A DNA stretch of 64,000 nt from Dryococelus australis (lineage: Eukaryota > Arthropoda > Insecta > Phasmatodea > Phasmatidae): positions 212,592,709 through 212,656,708 of the forward strand of contig CM057009.1 of assembly GCA_029891345.1 (NCBI GenBank), given 5' to 3'. Of the stretch, positions 12,961 to 24,540 are shown piece after piece (within the stretch, counting starts at the first letter, position 1; every line of letters starts with the position of its first letter). Position numbers and translations under genes: made by a program. Below the pieces are notes generated by a model. It was not told the DNA's origin, searched no databases, and was given only the letters and a program-made list of their open reading frames with translations.

Positions 12961-14590
12961 TGATGTTGACCGCATCCCCTGGCACTAAGTCCGTTCACCA
13001 TGCCGCCATCTAGTATCCGCCACAGTCATCACTGCACAGAGTGTTGGCATTGTAGCCGAAGCTACCATCCCGTGTGTGTGCACGAGTGTGTACCATGCTG
13101 TGCAGTTTAGTGTAAACGAAGCAAACCATCTCGATATAATTTAACATGCAATGTTTTGTTTTAATAATATTTTATTTTAGTTGTATGTTATTATTATGTC
13201 ACTTATGTCACATGTTATAAAGCCCACGTGCTCCACACGCCATCTGTTTGGGACACTTGGTTATGGACTTACATAATATGTAAACAAACTATACCAGCTG
13301 AGTGCCAATATTAATTGGAGATTACTAGCATATGAATTACATGAAAAAACGTCGCAATAGTAAACTGCCAACAATAATCTAAACGGACAGTACTGAAATA
13401 CTGGCTAATGCCAGTAATACTGAATGTTCCATTCTCTAACCAACCGGTGAACATGATGCACTCGACCACGTGGCCGGAAAATAAGAACTGTAATAAGTTT
13501 TGTGTGTGTGTTTGCCAGGAGTTTGTAATTAGTTCTAAAATGTTTTGACACTAATTTTATGCATATTAAAATATACAATTAAGAACGGCATGAGACGAAG
13601 TGAATATAAACGGCCAGTGAAAGCTGGTTCAAAAGTGAGGTTATATTGCCATTAAATAATTACAGCGGTTGAACACATTTTTTTTTTTTTTTTTTTTAAT
13701 AATCCTTACCCATATAATTTTTGATTCATAAGGAAGTATGTATTAGTGATTACATTCCATCGGCCTTCTGGCAAGATGTATCAATTCATATTTCATTGTT
13801 AATATATTTATTAAATCATGTCTAGTGATATGTTGGTGGTAGTCGCAGCCAATGAGAGGGCCGGCCCAATGCTAGTTAGTCTGCTACTCGTCTTCACGTG
13901 AGGTGGCTGCCTCGCTGCGAGGATCCGGGCAATTCACCGTTTAACACCAATCATATTTAATTTCTGTCTTGTAACATAATTCTTTTGGAACCGTTTATTG
14001 TCTTGCAAGCCCAGAGTCAGCACCACCTCACATCCAGTTCCCGATTGTGCACGGCCAGGACGCCAATCGCATCGTAAGTTCATGTAGGCTTACTGCAATT
14101 TTATAGCTTCAGAGCCCACCTTACTTTAACAGCGATCTTGTAATTTCAATGCTCTGTGTAGAGGAACGTTTAAATAAATCTACATGGTGGAATACCGGCA
14201 TATTTATTTATTCCAGCCACGTCCTGGCTGCATATCGTAACCTTTTAACTTGAGAAACCACATAAGTAATTCAGGACGTTGGGAGGCCAGAACAGCACAT
14301 TTCAAAATGTGTATTGGCATCTGGGGAGGCCAATAGACCCCACTAGGTCGAGGCACAACTTGATATAGCACAACAGAGATCTTCGAAGCATTGGGAGTCA
14401 GCATGATAACCACTTGGTTGCACCCTCCTTTATACAGGTCGAGTGACTACCAGGGAGGCTACTTGTGCTGTCAGCCTACATGACCCCAATTTGTTCTCAT
14501 GCTCGCTAACACTGGAGCCCATTCCGGATTTCCTACTAAGAACCATCTTTTCCTGTAATTTCTCCTTGGAGTCCGACTCGTCCACCCACA
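12961..14590 (+). repeat. LTR C, outer 3' LTR
   Basis: It starts TGATGTTGACCGCATCCCC and ends CCACCCACA. TACT follows directly and matches the bases before LTR A. It is about 200 bp shorter than A and B because a segment after GTGCAGTTTAGTGTAAA is missing. A poly-T run of about 20 occurs near 13679. The conserved late block CTGGAGCCCATTCCGG lies near 14512. Confidence 0.75.
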
Positions 14591-14594
14591 TACT

Positions 14595-15430
14595 TAAAAT
14601 TTTTTGCTTCATATTTTGGAGTGGGATTTGTTATTGAAACATAAAAGAGTGGTCATTTACTGTCGAAGGGTACGGCGACGATTCGTGATAAAAATGTTAA
14701 TGTCATGTCATGTCTGTGAATGTAACATAAACTCTAAACACCTTACATAAACCTAAATATTCAACTTGAGCACTGCACACATAGTAATTGCAGAGAAAAT
14801 ATCAGCCATATGGAAATTCGTAGTGAACTGAAAAAATGCCGTGAAGAATAGCATATTTTCTAAACAAAAAAAGGAATTAAACACAATATTAGGTTGGTTA
14901 CACTTCGAACACAGTCACAAATTGTATTAACACTTGTAATATGATGTCGTCCATGCCCCTAGCCCTTGGCTCGCCATGTATGCTTCACAGCAGGCATCAG
15001 AAGTGTACTGAGCCTTGTGTGCACCGGGTATAGCAGTGTGTTTTTAAGAGGATATTTTGTGTAATTTTGTATTCTCCATTTTCACGTGTTTCTTCCCCAT
15101 TTCATTTCACGCAGTGTCTGTTATGTTTATTAAAGATGTTTTGTTAGAGTAAATTAGTTCACGTGTTGAAATCAGTAAGGTAAGAGGAGAAAGTGTCATG
15201 TGTATTGTTTGTACGGTGTAAGAAAGGCATTCCCGCTGCCGGTTTGCCCACCTTCGATGGCTGACACGAAGCATGGTGCCTACAGTCAGTTCTTCGTGTC
15301 TCGAGAATGTGGTCATGCGGACTGACATCATCGCAGTTTTGCGCGCCAAGATGGCCAGCAACTTTTTGTACCGATTATGTTAATTGCAATAGCTTAAATC
15401 ATTCGGAATTTTTTTCATCTGCCTCCCAGG
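14595..15430. other. No gene seen
   Basis: The stretch between the three-LTR array and the next recognisable repeat shows no conserved reading frame. I also found no match to LTR H, so the 5' LTR of the following element is not visible here. Confidence 0.45.
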
Positions 15431-15439
15431 ACTCTCCAC

Positions 15440-15720
15440 CTTACATCCTCCCTCGGTTTGCATCGCCTTGGGAGGCTTAAGTTTTCATAGTAATTATTTG
15501 TGACCTAGCACAGTCTTCACAGATTAATCCTACTGGTGGGTCAAGCCCGGCAACTTATGTAAAGTGGTCTTCATAGAAAGATGTTCAATAAACCCATTAA
15601 TTTATGCTACAATGTTGCGAAGCTTCAGTCTGCGCTGCCTCTGCCTATAGAGCATGCTGATATGTTATAAATGACTTGAACTGCTGCCCCAACTGCGATT
15701 GCCTTGGATACCTTCCCCCC
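15440..15720 (+). repeat. Diverged copy of the 560 bp repeat
   Basis: The run from CCTTGGGAGGCTTAAG through GGTCAAGCCCGGCAA to ATGTAAAGTGG follows the order of CACCTGGAGAAG through GGTGAAGCCCGGCAA in the repeats at 45895 and 49447. The match is clearly weaker than between those two, so this is an older or related copy. An AATAAA motif lies near 15588. Confidence 0.35.
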
Positions 15721-16267
15721 TTCCCTTTTATAGCCTACCCCTTTGTATTCCCCTCCACTTATGCACATGCGCAAGTTCCTGTGCTTTGATTGGATCTTGT
15801 AAATTCAGTATGAATGGACTTTGCTTTCGAGCAGAGCTCTCCCTCTTCTACTCTGGTCAGCTCAGGAATAATACCCCTGTGGTATTACCTGCTCGTAGGT
15901 CTGTGATGTACTCTGTTCAACAGGCATATCCTCGCTCGAGATAGCGAGCTGAAATGTATTCTGCAATGCACGACGAGTCACACTGTGAGGTGAGTTCCTG
16001 ACATGTGTAGTAATTTTCTAGTAAATCGAGTTAGCGTTTTATGAGAGAGCTATATATTTGCATTCTAAATTCTGTTTGGTTTTCCTGGAGTTTTCAAAAT
16101 TTAAGTTTGGATTAACTTCTAGTATGTGGTGCCCAAAGTACCTTTCCTTTGAAACGTTTTTCTGATAGTAAACTTTGAACTCTTGAACACCTGGGCAGCT
16201 GGAACACGTGATCGCAGAAAGATAGAAAGGCGCCGGATTAACGATAAATTCCTTCCTCCCACGTAGT

Positions 16268-18074
16268 GTGACTGAGGGCCAGCCGCGTAACAACACAATG
16301 TTTGATGTTGAAGCCCACGCTCCACAATACATAGTGGTACGAGGTACGGGCTGGAAGCATTTTAAATTGTCTACAAGCACAGGCCAAGCGAAACTGTTAT
16401 GTTTGATGTGTGTACAACCCACAATAGGTACAAATCTCTTTGAAGGAGTAATATGTCCGTGTAGGAAAAAACTGAATTTGAGAATTCGCACAGAAATAAT
16501 AACCATGGCAAACAGGTCCCGAGTGAGAAAAACGTGGAGTTCTACCTCAGGTAGTACACCAGCAATTTTGTGTGCCGACTTTGGCAAAGTACAACCCATG
16601 CAAAATGAACACGGTTTGCAAACAAATTTGTTTGTCGATGTGAACAGCCACACTTTAAATATTTCAACTCCACGGTAAATGAAATTACGCATTGGCAAGA
16701 TGGCAGGTGTGCGAAACAAATTACGTACGTAGGAAGGGGAAACAGAGCCGTAATTTGTGTACAGTGTGCACATAGTTTACATCCAGAATGTTTCAGCCAG
16801 ACTGAAAAAGCCACCAGAGATAACAAGGCCATATTCTCTGCGAAACATGCGAACACATTCTTTTTCCAACAGACAAAATTTCCGAAGCAGTCAAAACAGA
16901 ACATTAAAAAATGCATGAACAGCGACAACATGTAATTTGCAGACAAGTGTCACAAGAAACTGTGAGGTGTAAGATGTGTGGACGCAAAATGACTAGGCAA
17001 GATATTGAAAAGCAAGCCACAGGGAGATTCTGCTGCTGGCAATGGGCATTCCCATCAACACGGTCTGAAGGCAAGGAAGTAGTAGGGGCGGAATTGTCTA
17101 GCGCACATCACTGTGCACGGGAACATTCAGAATGGGCCAGTGTGTACCAAAGCCTACTGGTACATTCAATGCCCTTACCCAGAAGAACAGAAGCACTGCA
17201 GAAAGAGACATCACAATGCATGCTCGTCATGTACCCGCAACAAAACAATCATAATAATCCAGAATTATTTACAGCAATCACAAGAGCCATCGAAGCCGGT
17301 ACAAGCCCGGCCCGATTTCAACGGTTACCAATGTTATCAGGCCTACCAAGTGAGGACCCGCAGCCATTATTAAACAACTGCACAATGCGTTTAGAGAGGT
17401 ACAGATTTTGCCAGCAAGAGTGGCCAAACTGTATAGCGACTCAATTGGCCGACGAGCCAAATAATTGGTGGAAAACAATCGGTAATTACGGTATTCACCA
17501 GGTAGAATTTCTTAACAGCATTCAAATTCAATTTGCCATTACCTACTCTTCATTGCAAGCACAGAGAAGGGCTGTGCTAGAAATGCAAAAAGTGTGTGAA
17601 TCCTTGACTACATTTACAATGAGGAAGATAGAGCAAATCAAAAACTTTCATCCACACATGAGCGAGGTGAAATCCTTGAAGTAGTTGCGTCAACTGTAAG
17701 AGCGGAAAACAGGCTAGTAATAGCACCATCAATTCATAGTATCACGGAGGACTTCATGCTCTCTCCCGTAGCTGGACCAAGCTAGCCGAGAGGATGATGG
17801 GTATCATTTGCGTCGGAGAAAAGATTCAGAGCAGAGGGAGTGGACAGAGGAGCAACCGGCAGTGAACATGGTAGTAGGAGCAGGTGCGTTCCGGACAAGA
17901 GCATACCCCAAACTTAGGATGGCAGTATGGACATCAGCAACCTTAGACATGGTAGGAGGCCCATGTGAGCTGTCGTTCGCGGGCCTTTATTGCAAAGGAG
18001 AAGGCAAAATGCATTGGCACAATCAGTGCTCAAAACGCTACCAACTGCAGAACATCAACAAACCACCAACGTGA
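16268..18074 (+). pseudogene. Gypsy gag pseudogene with PHD-like finger
   Basis: Three modules appear in order. First (about 16680-16870) comes a Cys/His finger with CVQC, HPEC and a later Cys/His pair position, like a PHD finger and matching one in element Y. Second (17300-17684) comes the Gag core: GLPSEDPQPLLNNC, ending in a WW pair (NNWWKTIG), then YSSLQAQRRAVLEMQ. Third (about 17980-18040) comes a degenerate zinc knuckle, YCKGEGKMHWHNQC, keeping H-x4-C. More cysteine clusters (CKMC, FCCW) lie at 16960-17040. Stops and frame changes separate the modules. Gag would form the particle and bind RNA. Confidence 0.7.
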
Positions 18075-18239
18075 AATGAACCATTGGGGTAGGCGAGGCA
18101 GACACTCACTACCCCAGGGCAACATGCCCCTGTGGTAAAACGCCTCCTTGACAAGTATAACAGGCAGAAATCATAAGTCAGCAACCCAGCATACAATAAA
18201 TCAATGTACCTGAGGAACCATAAATCGGGATCGAAGACC

Positions 18240-19460
18240 TGCAGACAGTTGTTTTAACTGCGCAACTGCAGTGCACAGACACTCAAGAACGTCTCACCTC
18301 CATCGTGAAGAATGAACAGGAATTGTGGCGAATGAACGGCATGCACATCGAGACATGACAGTGTCGTCCTGAAGCAGCCTGGAAGTTGTATGTGCCCAAA
18401 AGTGTACGAGCACAAGTGCTACATCATGCACATGACGCACGATTTTCAGGACACCTTGGTGCATTACAAACCACAAGAAATATGGAGAACCATTTCAACT
18501 AGCCCGACATTACCAGAGATGTACGGTAATACATGAGGGAGTGCGTAAAGTTTAATCATTGCAAGAGTAGGATAGCTGATGGAGTAACACAACAACCATG
18601 GAAGCCACAGGAGCCATTCGAGTCTGTCTCGCTGGACTTGATGGGACCATATTCGCACACCCCTAATGGCAAGAGATTCATTCTTGTGGTGAGTGGCTCG
18701 TTCTCAAGATAGACAGAAGCATACCCAGTTTCCAGTGTATGGGCACGCAACATATCCCGTGTACTGGAGACCAAATCTACCCCCATGGGGCTACCCATGC
18801 ACCCTCTTAACAGACAATGGTACACAATTTACGGGGAAGTATTGAAGAGAATTGTGTACCAGGTGAGTAGTCCATCATCATATAACTGCAATGTACCACC
18901 CATGGGTCAACCCAACTGAGAGGAAGAATCAAGACCTCAAGACTCAGTTCCATCTGCAGGTATAATCAAACCATGCAATTTGGGCTGAATATCTGCCCGC
19001 AGCCTTGTTCACAATCATACATAGGGTGAACCTAGCCACAGGTCAATCACCATCCACCATTCTGCAGGGAAGTGAGTTAACCCTCCTTGGAGAATTTAGA
19101 ATCAGATAGTCAAACAGCGATGCAACAGAAAGTGCAGCAGGCAGGCGACAGCACTGAGAGCAAGACCTGGAAAATGCTTACATTCACCAGAAGAGGTACA
19201 TAGGACAAAGGGGACCAGCAACTACAAGCCCACCAAAGAGCCTCAGGCTGGACAACATGTTTATGCCCATGAGCACAGGCTGAGCAGTGCAAAGCACAAC
19301 TTTTGTGCAGGGTTTGCCCCTAAGTGGAGGAGACCACATGCTGTAAAAGTGCTGGTGTATACAACTTACCTCATCAAGGTCAGCAGCAGATGCAAGGTGG
19401 CCGAACACTGCGATGCCCTTCGCCTAGCCATGCAAGGACCCAGCACTGACACTCCTGAGT
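18240..19460 (+). pseudogene. Gypsy integrase pseudogene
   Basis: The order is a pre-integrase stretch (LTSIVKNEQELWRMNG, about 18290), the HHCC finger start HHAHDARFSGHLG (about 18420), then SLDLMGPY with the first catalytic Asp (about 18630), TDNGTQF with the second (about 18812) and PTERKNQDLKTQ with the catalytic Glu (about 18912). A GPY/F-like C-terminal module, FAPKWRRPHAVKVL, follows near 19312. The whole DDE triad can still be read, but in-frame stops and frameshifts break the protein. Only about 165 bp separates it from gag, so protease, RT and RNase H have been removed. Confidence 0.75.
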
Positions 19461-19619
19461 AATAGGAAGTGCCCAATGGCCACGAGCATGTAGCAGAAAC
19501 GCCCAATGGCAGAGCAGAGGCAAGCTCAAGTACAGATGGTAGTACTCTTCGGCACCTTTTTCCCCACTGCCACTCCTGGTAGTCATTCACCCATACGATT
19601 GGCAGGGGAAGAATAGGAG

Positions 19620-20244
19620 CAAGAGGAAGAGGTCACAGTATTTCAAACATATAATGGCATCATCATCGTAGGAGCTTCAAACCGAAGTGAGCCAGATCGG
19701 AGTGTCACGACACCCAGTGTAGAGAGACTGCCTTCAGAAGACATCGCACAAAGCGAGTCAGTAGGACCAACTGCAGGCCCAATCAGCCCACAAGAAAGCT
19801 ACCCACAAGACTTTGCCACGATGCCAACCAAGATTATGATACCGGCTGACCTCGCATCGGAGGAACACATCAGGGGCGCAGGGGAAGGTTCATCAGAAGG
19901 AGCATCAAGTTCAGTAAGGGACAGCATACCTTTCTCCTCGTTAGAAGAAGGAACCACGAGGAGTCCGAAGAGCAGCGACAGCATCAGCAGCATCGACGAC
20001 GAGTCGATGGAAGAGCGGGTCTCGGCCCCTCCTCGCAGCTCCAAGCATCAGCCTCTACATCAGCTGGCATGCACCACTTGCGAAGGGAACAACACATTTC
20101 GGCGAGCATGGGCAGTGGCATTTCACCATCAGCAGGGTCATCGCCCTGGAGCATCGCCAGGCAGCACAGCACAGCATCATCGCAGGCCTTACAACCTGAA
20201 GCCCCGCAACCAGGTGCGACTGCCGAGATCCTGTTGCGCCTAGC
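19620..20244 (+). pseudogene. C-terminal Pol tail of the same element
   Basis: A Ser/Glu-rich frame (IPADLASEEHIRGAGEGSS and SSDSISSIDDESMEE) runs from about 19815 and ends in RRPYNLKPRNQVRLPRS near 20190-20235. The YNLRPR-type ending is shared with the remnants inside the three-LTR array. It lies just before a polypurine tract and an LTR, the normal position for the end of Gypsy Pol. The first part has frame changes. Confidence 0.55.
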
Positions 20245-20259
20245 GACAAATGTTCACCA

Positions 20260-20273
20260 GAGAGTGGGGTGTT
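20260..20273 (+). other. Polypurine-type tract before LTR H
   Basis: AGAGAGTGGGGTGTT ends next to the LTR start TAACGTGTTCC. The same arrangement, GGTGGAGGGGTGTT then TGACATG, occurs on the minus strand at the 3' LTR of element Y. Confidence 0.5.
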
Positions 20274-21925
20274 TAACGTGTTCCTGATGTCAAAGTATCC
20301 CTTGTTCCCGTTTATTCCATCGCATTTGCATTAACCACATAGCAACACTCGACCGATCGACATTACGCCTCGGTCTCGATCAGTACAAGTCGACAAGAAT
20401 GTCGTTTACACTTTTCTTGCCAACCTGTAACTCGTGACCGTGGGTCATAATATTTAACATTCATCACAAGAGTTAACTCTTGTGATGAATAGACATGTGG
20501 CCTAAATGAGTGTGTCCTGTGAAGTCACGTCCGTTAGATGCAACAGTCATTGGAGGGAACACTGGGATAATTGGAGCTACTTATTCCCACAGCTTTCCGA
20601 TGTGCGCGATGTCGATGGGCCCCGTCGCCGAATCCAGAATGCGACGTGGCTCCAAGTAGTGTCAAAACATGGGGAATCACATTCCTGCAGGAAGTGTGAA
20701 GTGGCAAGCAGCTGCCTAGCCGCATTAATTAATAGGAGAATTGTTAGGCATTTTTAGTGGTGATTGCACCACAATTAACTAGGAAAACCTCCCACTCCAG
20801 CATAGAGAGTACATAACATACCATAGAAGCTCCACCCTTAGTGACGAAATCAGTGTGTCACCGCATCCATACATATTCCTTTATTATAACCATTACGACA
20901 CTCGCCGATCTTAATATGTCAATTATAAGAGTGTACATGTAATCATCTATCGAGTATCAGCCACCCTTCAAGTGCAGTGACATACTCGTGACGTCACATT
21001 CTTAGACATATCTGGGGCTAAGGCGTTCATGAGTATGTCGCCAATGTGTTTTTATTTAATAATCATAATAATGTACTATGTCAGTTTAATTTATCGTGTT
21101 AATTAATAGTTTCCATTTTTTTATGTTTTCATATTTGGCACCGGATTCGCCGGACGTGCGGCGAAGCCGACACCATGTCGTTCGTCAGACTTCAGCACTC
21201 CAACCAACCGACAGGGCAGACGGTAAGCTCCGTGTACCACTCTCGGAAATTCTATTTAGGCTGCATTTCTTTTCATCACAATAGTTAATGTAATTCAAGT
21301 ACATTTAAGTAATTTTATTTAGCCGACTGGAGGTCCCTCTGCATCCTTTTGTAGCATACCAGGACTTCATGTGCGAGAAGTGTTTTTACATAACTCTAAC
21401 TTCAGGCCTATGCCTTACTTTCCACATTATTGGTCATCGGCAGGTTCAGAGTGCCGGGTCCACTTAACCTAGGGTAAGCATTTTCATATGCAGCGACATT
21501 TCATTGTATCTTTGCGGTAATAAAAGAGTCATACTATAATTAGGCGTGCTTTTTGTATTATCTCTCCAGAGTTCATCGGGTACTGCACCTTCACAGCACC
21601 AACTTTATAAGTGTCTTTTTTTTTTACGGGGCCTGTCTCCCTCAGAGTAAATTCAGTGATAATATAGGTGTCCGAAGTGGCCAACAGCTTCGCCCCAAAT
21701 GAAGGAAATATTTTACATGCAAGATAATTTAACTGACAATTAAATTAGATCTCCTTCATATTGATCGCGTATCCAGAGTCGCCATAGGCTGTCGGCCGTA
21801 CGACCCCATTCAACATAATTTACTCTACCGAATGTGGTGCTGGGCACATCATCAGTTGCTGTTCTCCACGTGCTGCCAGGTGGGATACAAACACATCCCA
21901 GCACCTCTGGAGGCGCACTACATCA
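20274..21925 (+). repeat. LTR H, 3' LTR of the gag-integrase element
   Basis: It matches the minus-strand LTR I (60378-62072) end to end; the start TAACGTGTTCCTGATGTC is a decayed version of TGACATGTTCCTGATGTCC. It follows the Pol tail and polypurine tract, so it is a 3' LTR. Internal landmarks include an ATCACAAGAGTTAACTCTTG hairpin near 20462 and AATAAAAGAGTC near 21520. The end ACTACATCA is inferred by alignment with LTR I. I found no matching 5' LTR upstream. Confidence 0.65.
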
Positions 21926-22021
21926 TAGTGATATAAGCAGCTCTTCATGTCCAAACGTTTCAGTATAAACATAACACCCACCAGTTGTTGTTTAGGTTAT
22001 AACTACTACAAAATATCATCA

Positions 22022-22310
22022 ACTATTCAGCGTGGTAAAACCTTTATTCACTTCCACTTAAAAACACAGTAGTGCATGTTAAATCCTTTGCAACTTATGT
22101 ATCAATGTGGCCATGAAGACCTTGTAACAAATTATTTCATTGGCCACTCTATTTTGGGTAGTGGGATTGAAATTGAGTGGCCAAAAGAGTCCAGCTCACT
22201 ATCGTTCGGTATATTTAATTGCACCAGTGATTATGGGCGCAAGTGCAGCGAGCTTTTATTTGTGTTGCTTTGCTCCGGTGCAAATGTTAGATATATATAT
22301 TTAATCGAAC
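22022..22310 (+). repeat. 290 bp direct repeat, copy 1
   Basis: It shares TTAAAAACACAGTAGTGCATG, GACCTTGTAACAAATTATTT and TTTATTTGTGTTGCTTTG with 24243-24540 in the same orientation. The copies flank 1.9 kb that contains a MADF exon. They may be terminal repeats or two insertions of one family; I saw no target duplication. Confidence 0.55.
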
Positions 22311-23822
22311 GCCAGACATATAGTGTTATCTCAGATGCGAAGACCATTTTCTGACAGTTCTAAGGCAGTGCCAGTATTGTTCCGACAATGTATCCTGTCA
22401 GCTGGGCTGTTCCGACACATGAAATCCAGGCTATTTGTATTTATTTAGTCAATTCGATGCAAAATGGTTTTGATAAACCCTGTTCTATTCTAAATACTAC
22501 ATTCTTTTTGCAACCCAACTGTCAAAAGGCAGCCACCGTAGCTAAAATATTAACTAAAATTATTGGGCTGTAATTACTTTGCTTTTATCTACTGTCACAA
22601 ATTACTCATGTTGCTGTTAATTTTTTTATGTACGAAAGTTTAATAAATGCTTACTGGGCAAATCAATGTTGTCTGAAATAAATTCCATTACTGCCATGTA
22701 TGGCCATTTTTTTGGGACTGGCTATAGAACTGCTCTTTACCTTTGTTACTTCCCTCCATACTCTTCTATAAGTATCTCTAAGAGGTCTCCAGCATATCTT
22801 TACTACTTCAACTGAAAAAAATTAAGCATACACACTGGAGAATAAAAGTACATTAAATATATATTATATTTCATGTTGAGATTGGCAAAACAATATATTA
22901 TTTTCACAAAATGTGGCTAATGTACATTACAAGACTGATGCAGTAAATATATGCACCAGTAATATAAAACTTACAGATTTTTTAAAGAATACAAAATGCT
23001 TAAAGCATACAGTGGCATATGTAGTTTTAATGTTTGGCTTACATTGCCAGTAATAATATGTTACTTGTACCTACCAAATTAGCCAGAAAATAGACTCTCT
23101 TTAACTACATGTCCCAAACTTGGAAGGGCCTACCACAATGTTTATTAATGTGAAGATGTGACCTTGAAGCTTCAAAATACTTAACAGGATGTCTCTTTAA
23201 CTGCAAAGGACCATATGGTATGATGATGACTGTCACTTTAATTGACTTTGATATAGTTACTATGCAGCACATCAGAACATAAAATGTTATTGTGTCATAA
23301 AAAATTGCAAACTATTTAATAAACAATAAGAAGATGGATTGGGAAACAACACTGGAAATTTAATAACTGCAGGGAAGATTACACAAGACTACCAACTATA
23401 CAAGAATCATGGAACGTATGTACTTGTTCACCCAAAGTCACCTATGTTATATTTGGTTAGTTTGAAAACTCAAATAAATGTGTCTAATCTTGCCTACACA
23501 CGACCATAAAATGTGTTACACACACGTGTAATTTTCCAACGATTCTAATTTACACACAAACCGAAACAAGCAAGTTCCCGATTTTCTTTCTCAGTGTGTT
23601 TGTACAACAAATTTAGCTGCTATTGTTCAACTCATGTTTTGTTTTTGCATAACTGTGTGAACGCATGACAGAACTGAAACAGAGTCTCATTATAATTATG
23701 AACAAAGTGAACACCCTCCTTAATTTCGTTTATTGGCATTAACTGTTTTTAATCTTGTAATATAGTTGACAAGTTTTTGGCATTTAAATTAATTATTACT
23801 ATTTTTAAAATACGACAATTAC

Positions 23823-23970
23823 CTTGTTCTCCCAGAATGCCAGCAATTTCCAACCAAGCCTTAAGTTTTGCGACTTGGTTGCTGTAATTCTTTCACTTCG
23901 AGTCGTGGAGAAGTGGCCTGATTTTCACTTCCTCTATCAACTGCTCCACCATACATTTTTCATCTGCCAT
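23823..23970 (-). pseudogene. MADF-domain exon with an in-frame stop
   Basis: On the minus strand an ATG at 23970 opens MADEKCMVEQLIEEVKIRP, then LLHDSK, a TGA codon, and KNYSNQVAKLKAWLEIAGIL. The Leu-Ile-x2-Val..RP-x-L start and the later K-x-AW-x-EIA are hallmarks of the MADF (Myb/SANT-like) DNA-binding domain. The frame runs into CAAG/GTAATTG, a good splice donor, so this looks like a first exon. MADF proteins occur as host regulators and as the accessory protein of PIF/Harbinger transposons. The stop argues for a pseudogene. I did not find later exons. Confidence 0.6.
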
Positions 23971-24242
23971 CGCAAATCGCTTTTCACTCGCCCCTCTCTC
24001 AGATACACAAATACTCGTGGCATAACAGCAAATTCAATGACTCCGAAATGTAAACAAATACCTCCAAGACAACAAACACTTTTCCTTCTTCTTCTTCACT
24101 CTCGCAAGCTGACTGCGACAATCGGAATATCAGGATTTCACGTAACACACTAGACGCCGATGTGCTGCTACATAATCTGCTTCATTCCTATTGTCTACAG
24201 CTCACCACATCACAATGCAGCACAATGCATCACACTATTGTG

Positions 24243-24540
24243 GAACCAGCTTATTCAGCATGATAAAAACATTGTTCACTGCCACTTAAAAACACAGTAG
24301 TGCATGAAAATCCAATGCAAATTATGTATCCATGTGGCCTTGAAGACCTTGTAACAAATTATTTCATTAGCCACTGTAGTTCAGGTAGTGGAAGAGAAAT
24401 TGTGGGGCCAAAAGAGCCCTGCCCAATTGGGTTCGGTGTTTTTAATTGCACCCGTGGTTATGGTGCACTTGCACAGTGCAGCTGAGTTTTATTTGTGTTG
24501 CTTTGTGCCAGTGCAAATGTCAGGTACTTATATTTAATCG
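24243..24540 (+). repeat. 290 bp direct repeat, copy 2
   Basis: Second copy of the unit at 22022-22310. It ends in a shared GTGCAAATGTCAGGTA..ATATTTAATCG run. Divergence is moderate and includes small indels. Confidence 0.55.

Larger units (their letters stand above)
5054..14594 (+). mobile_element. Three-LTR tandem array of a Gypsy element bounded by TACT
   Basis: Three related LTRs in the same orientation (A 5058, B 8327, C 12961) are separated by two internal remnants with matching 3' parts. TACT sits directly before the TG of LTR A (5054-5057) and directly after the terminal CA of LTR C (14591-14594), which is the signature of a single integration. LTRs B and C are preceded by polypurine tracts while A is not, so A is the outer 5' LTR and C the outer 3' LTR. 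Such arrays can form by unequal exchange between LTRs of the same insertion. Neither internal segment keeps an intact gag or pol. Confidence 0.75.

Noticed and set aside
16039-16773. 244-codon open frame on the minus strand
   Set aside because: It is antisense to the plus-strand gag region, has no recognisable domain, and the plus strand explains the conservation with element Y.
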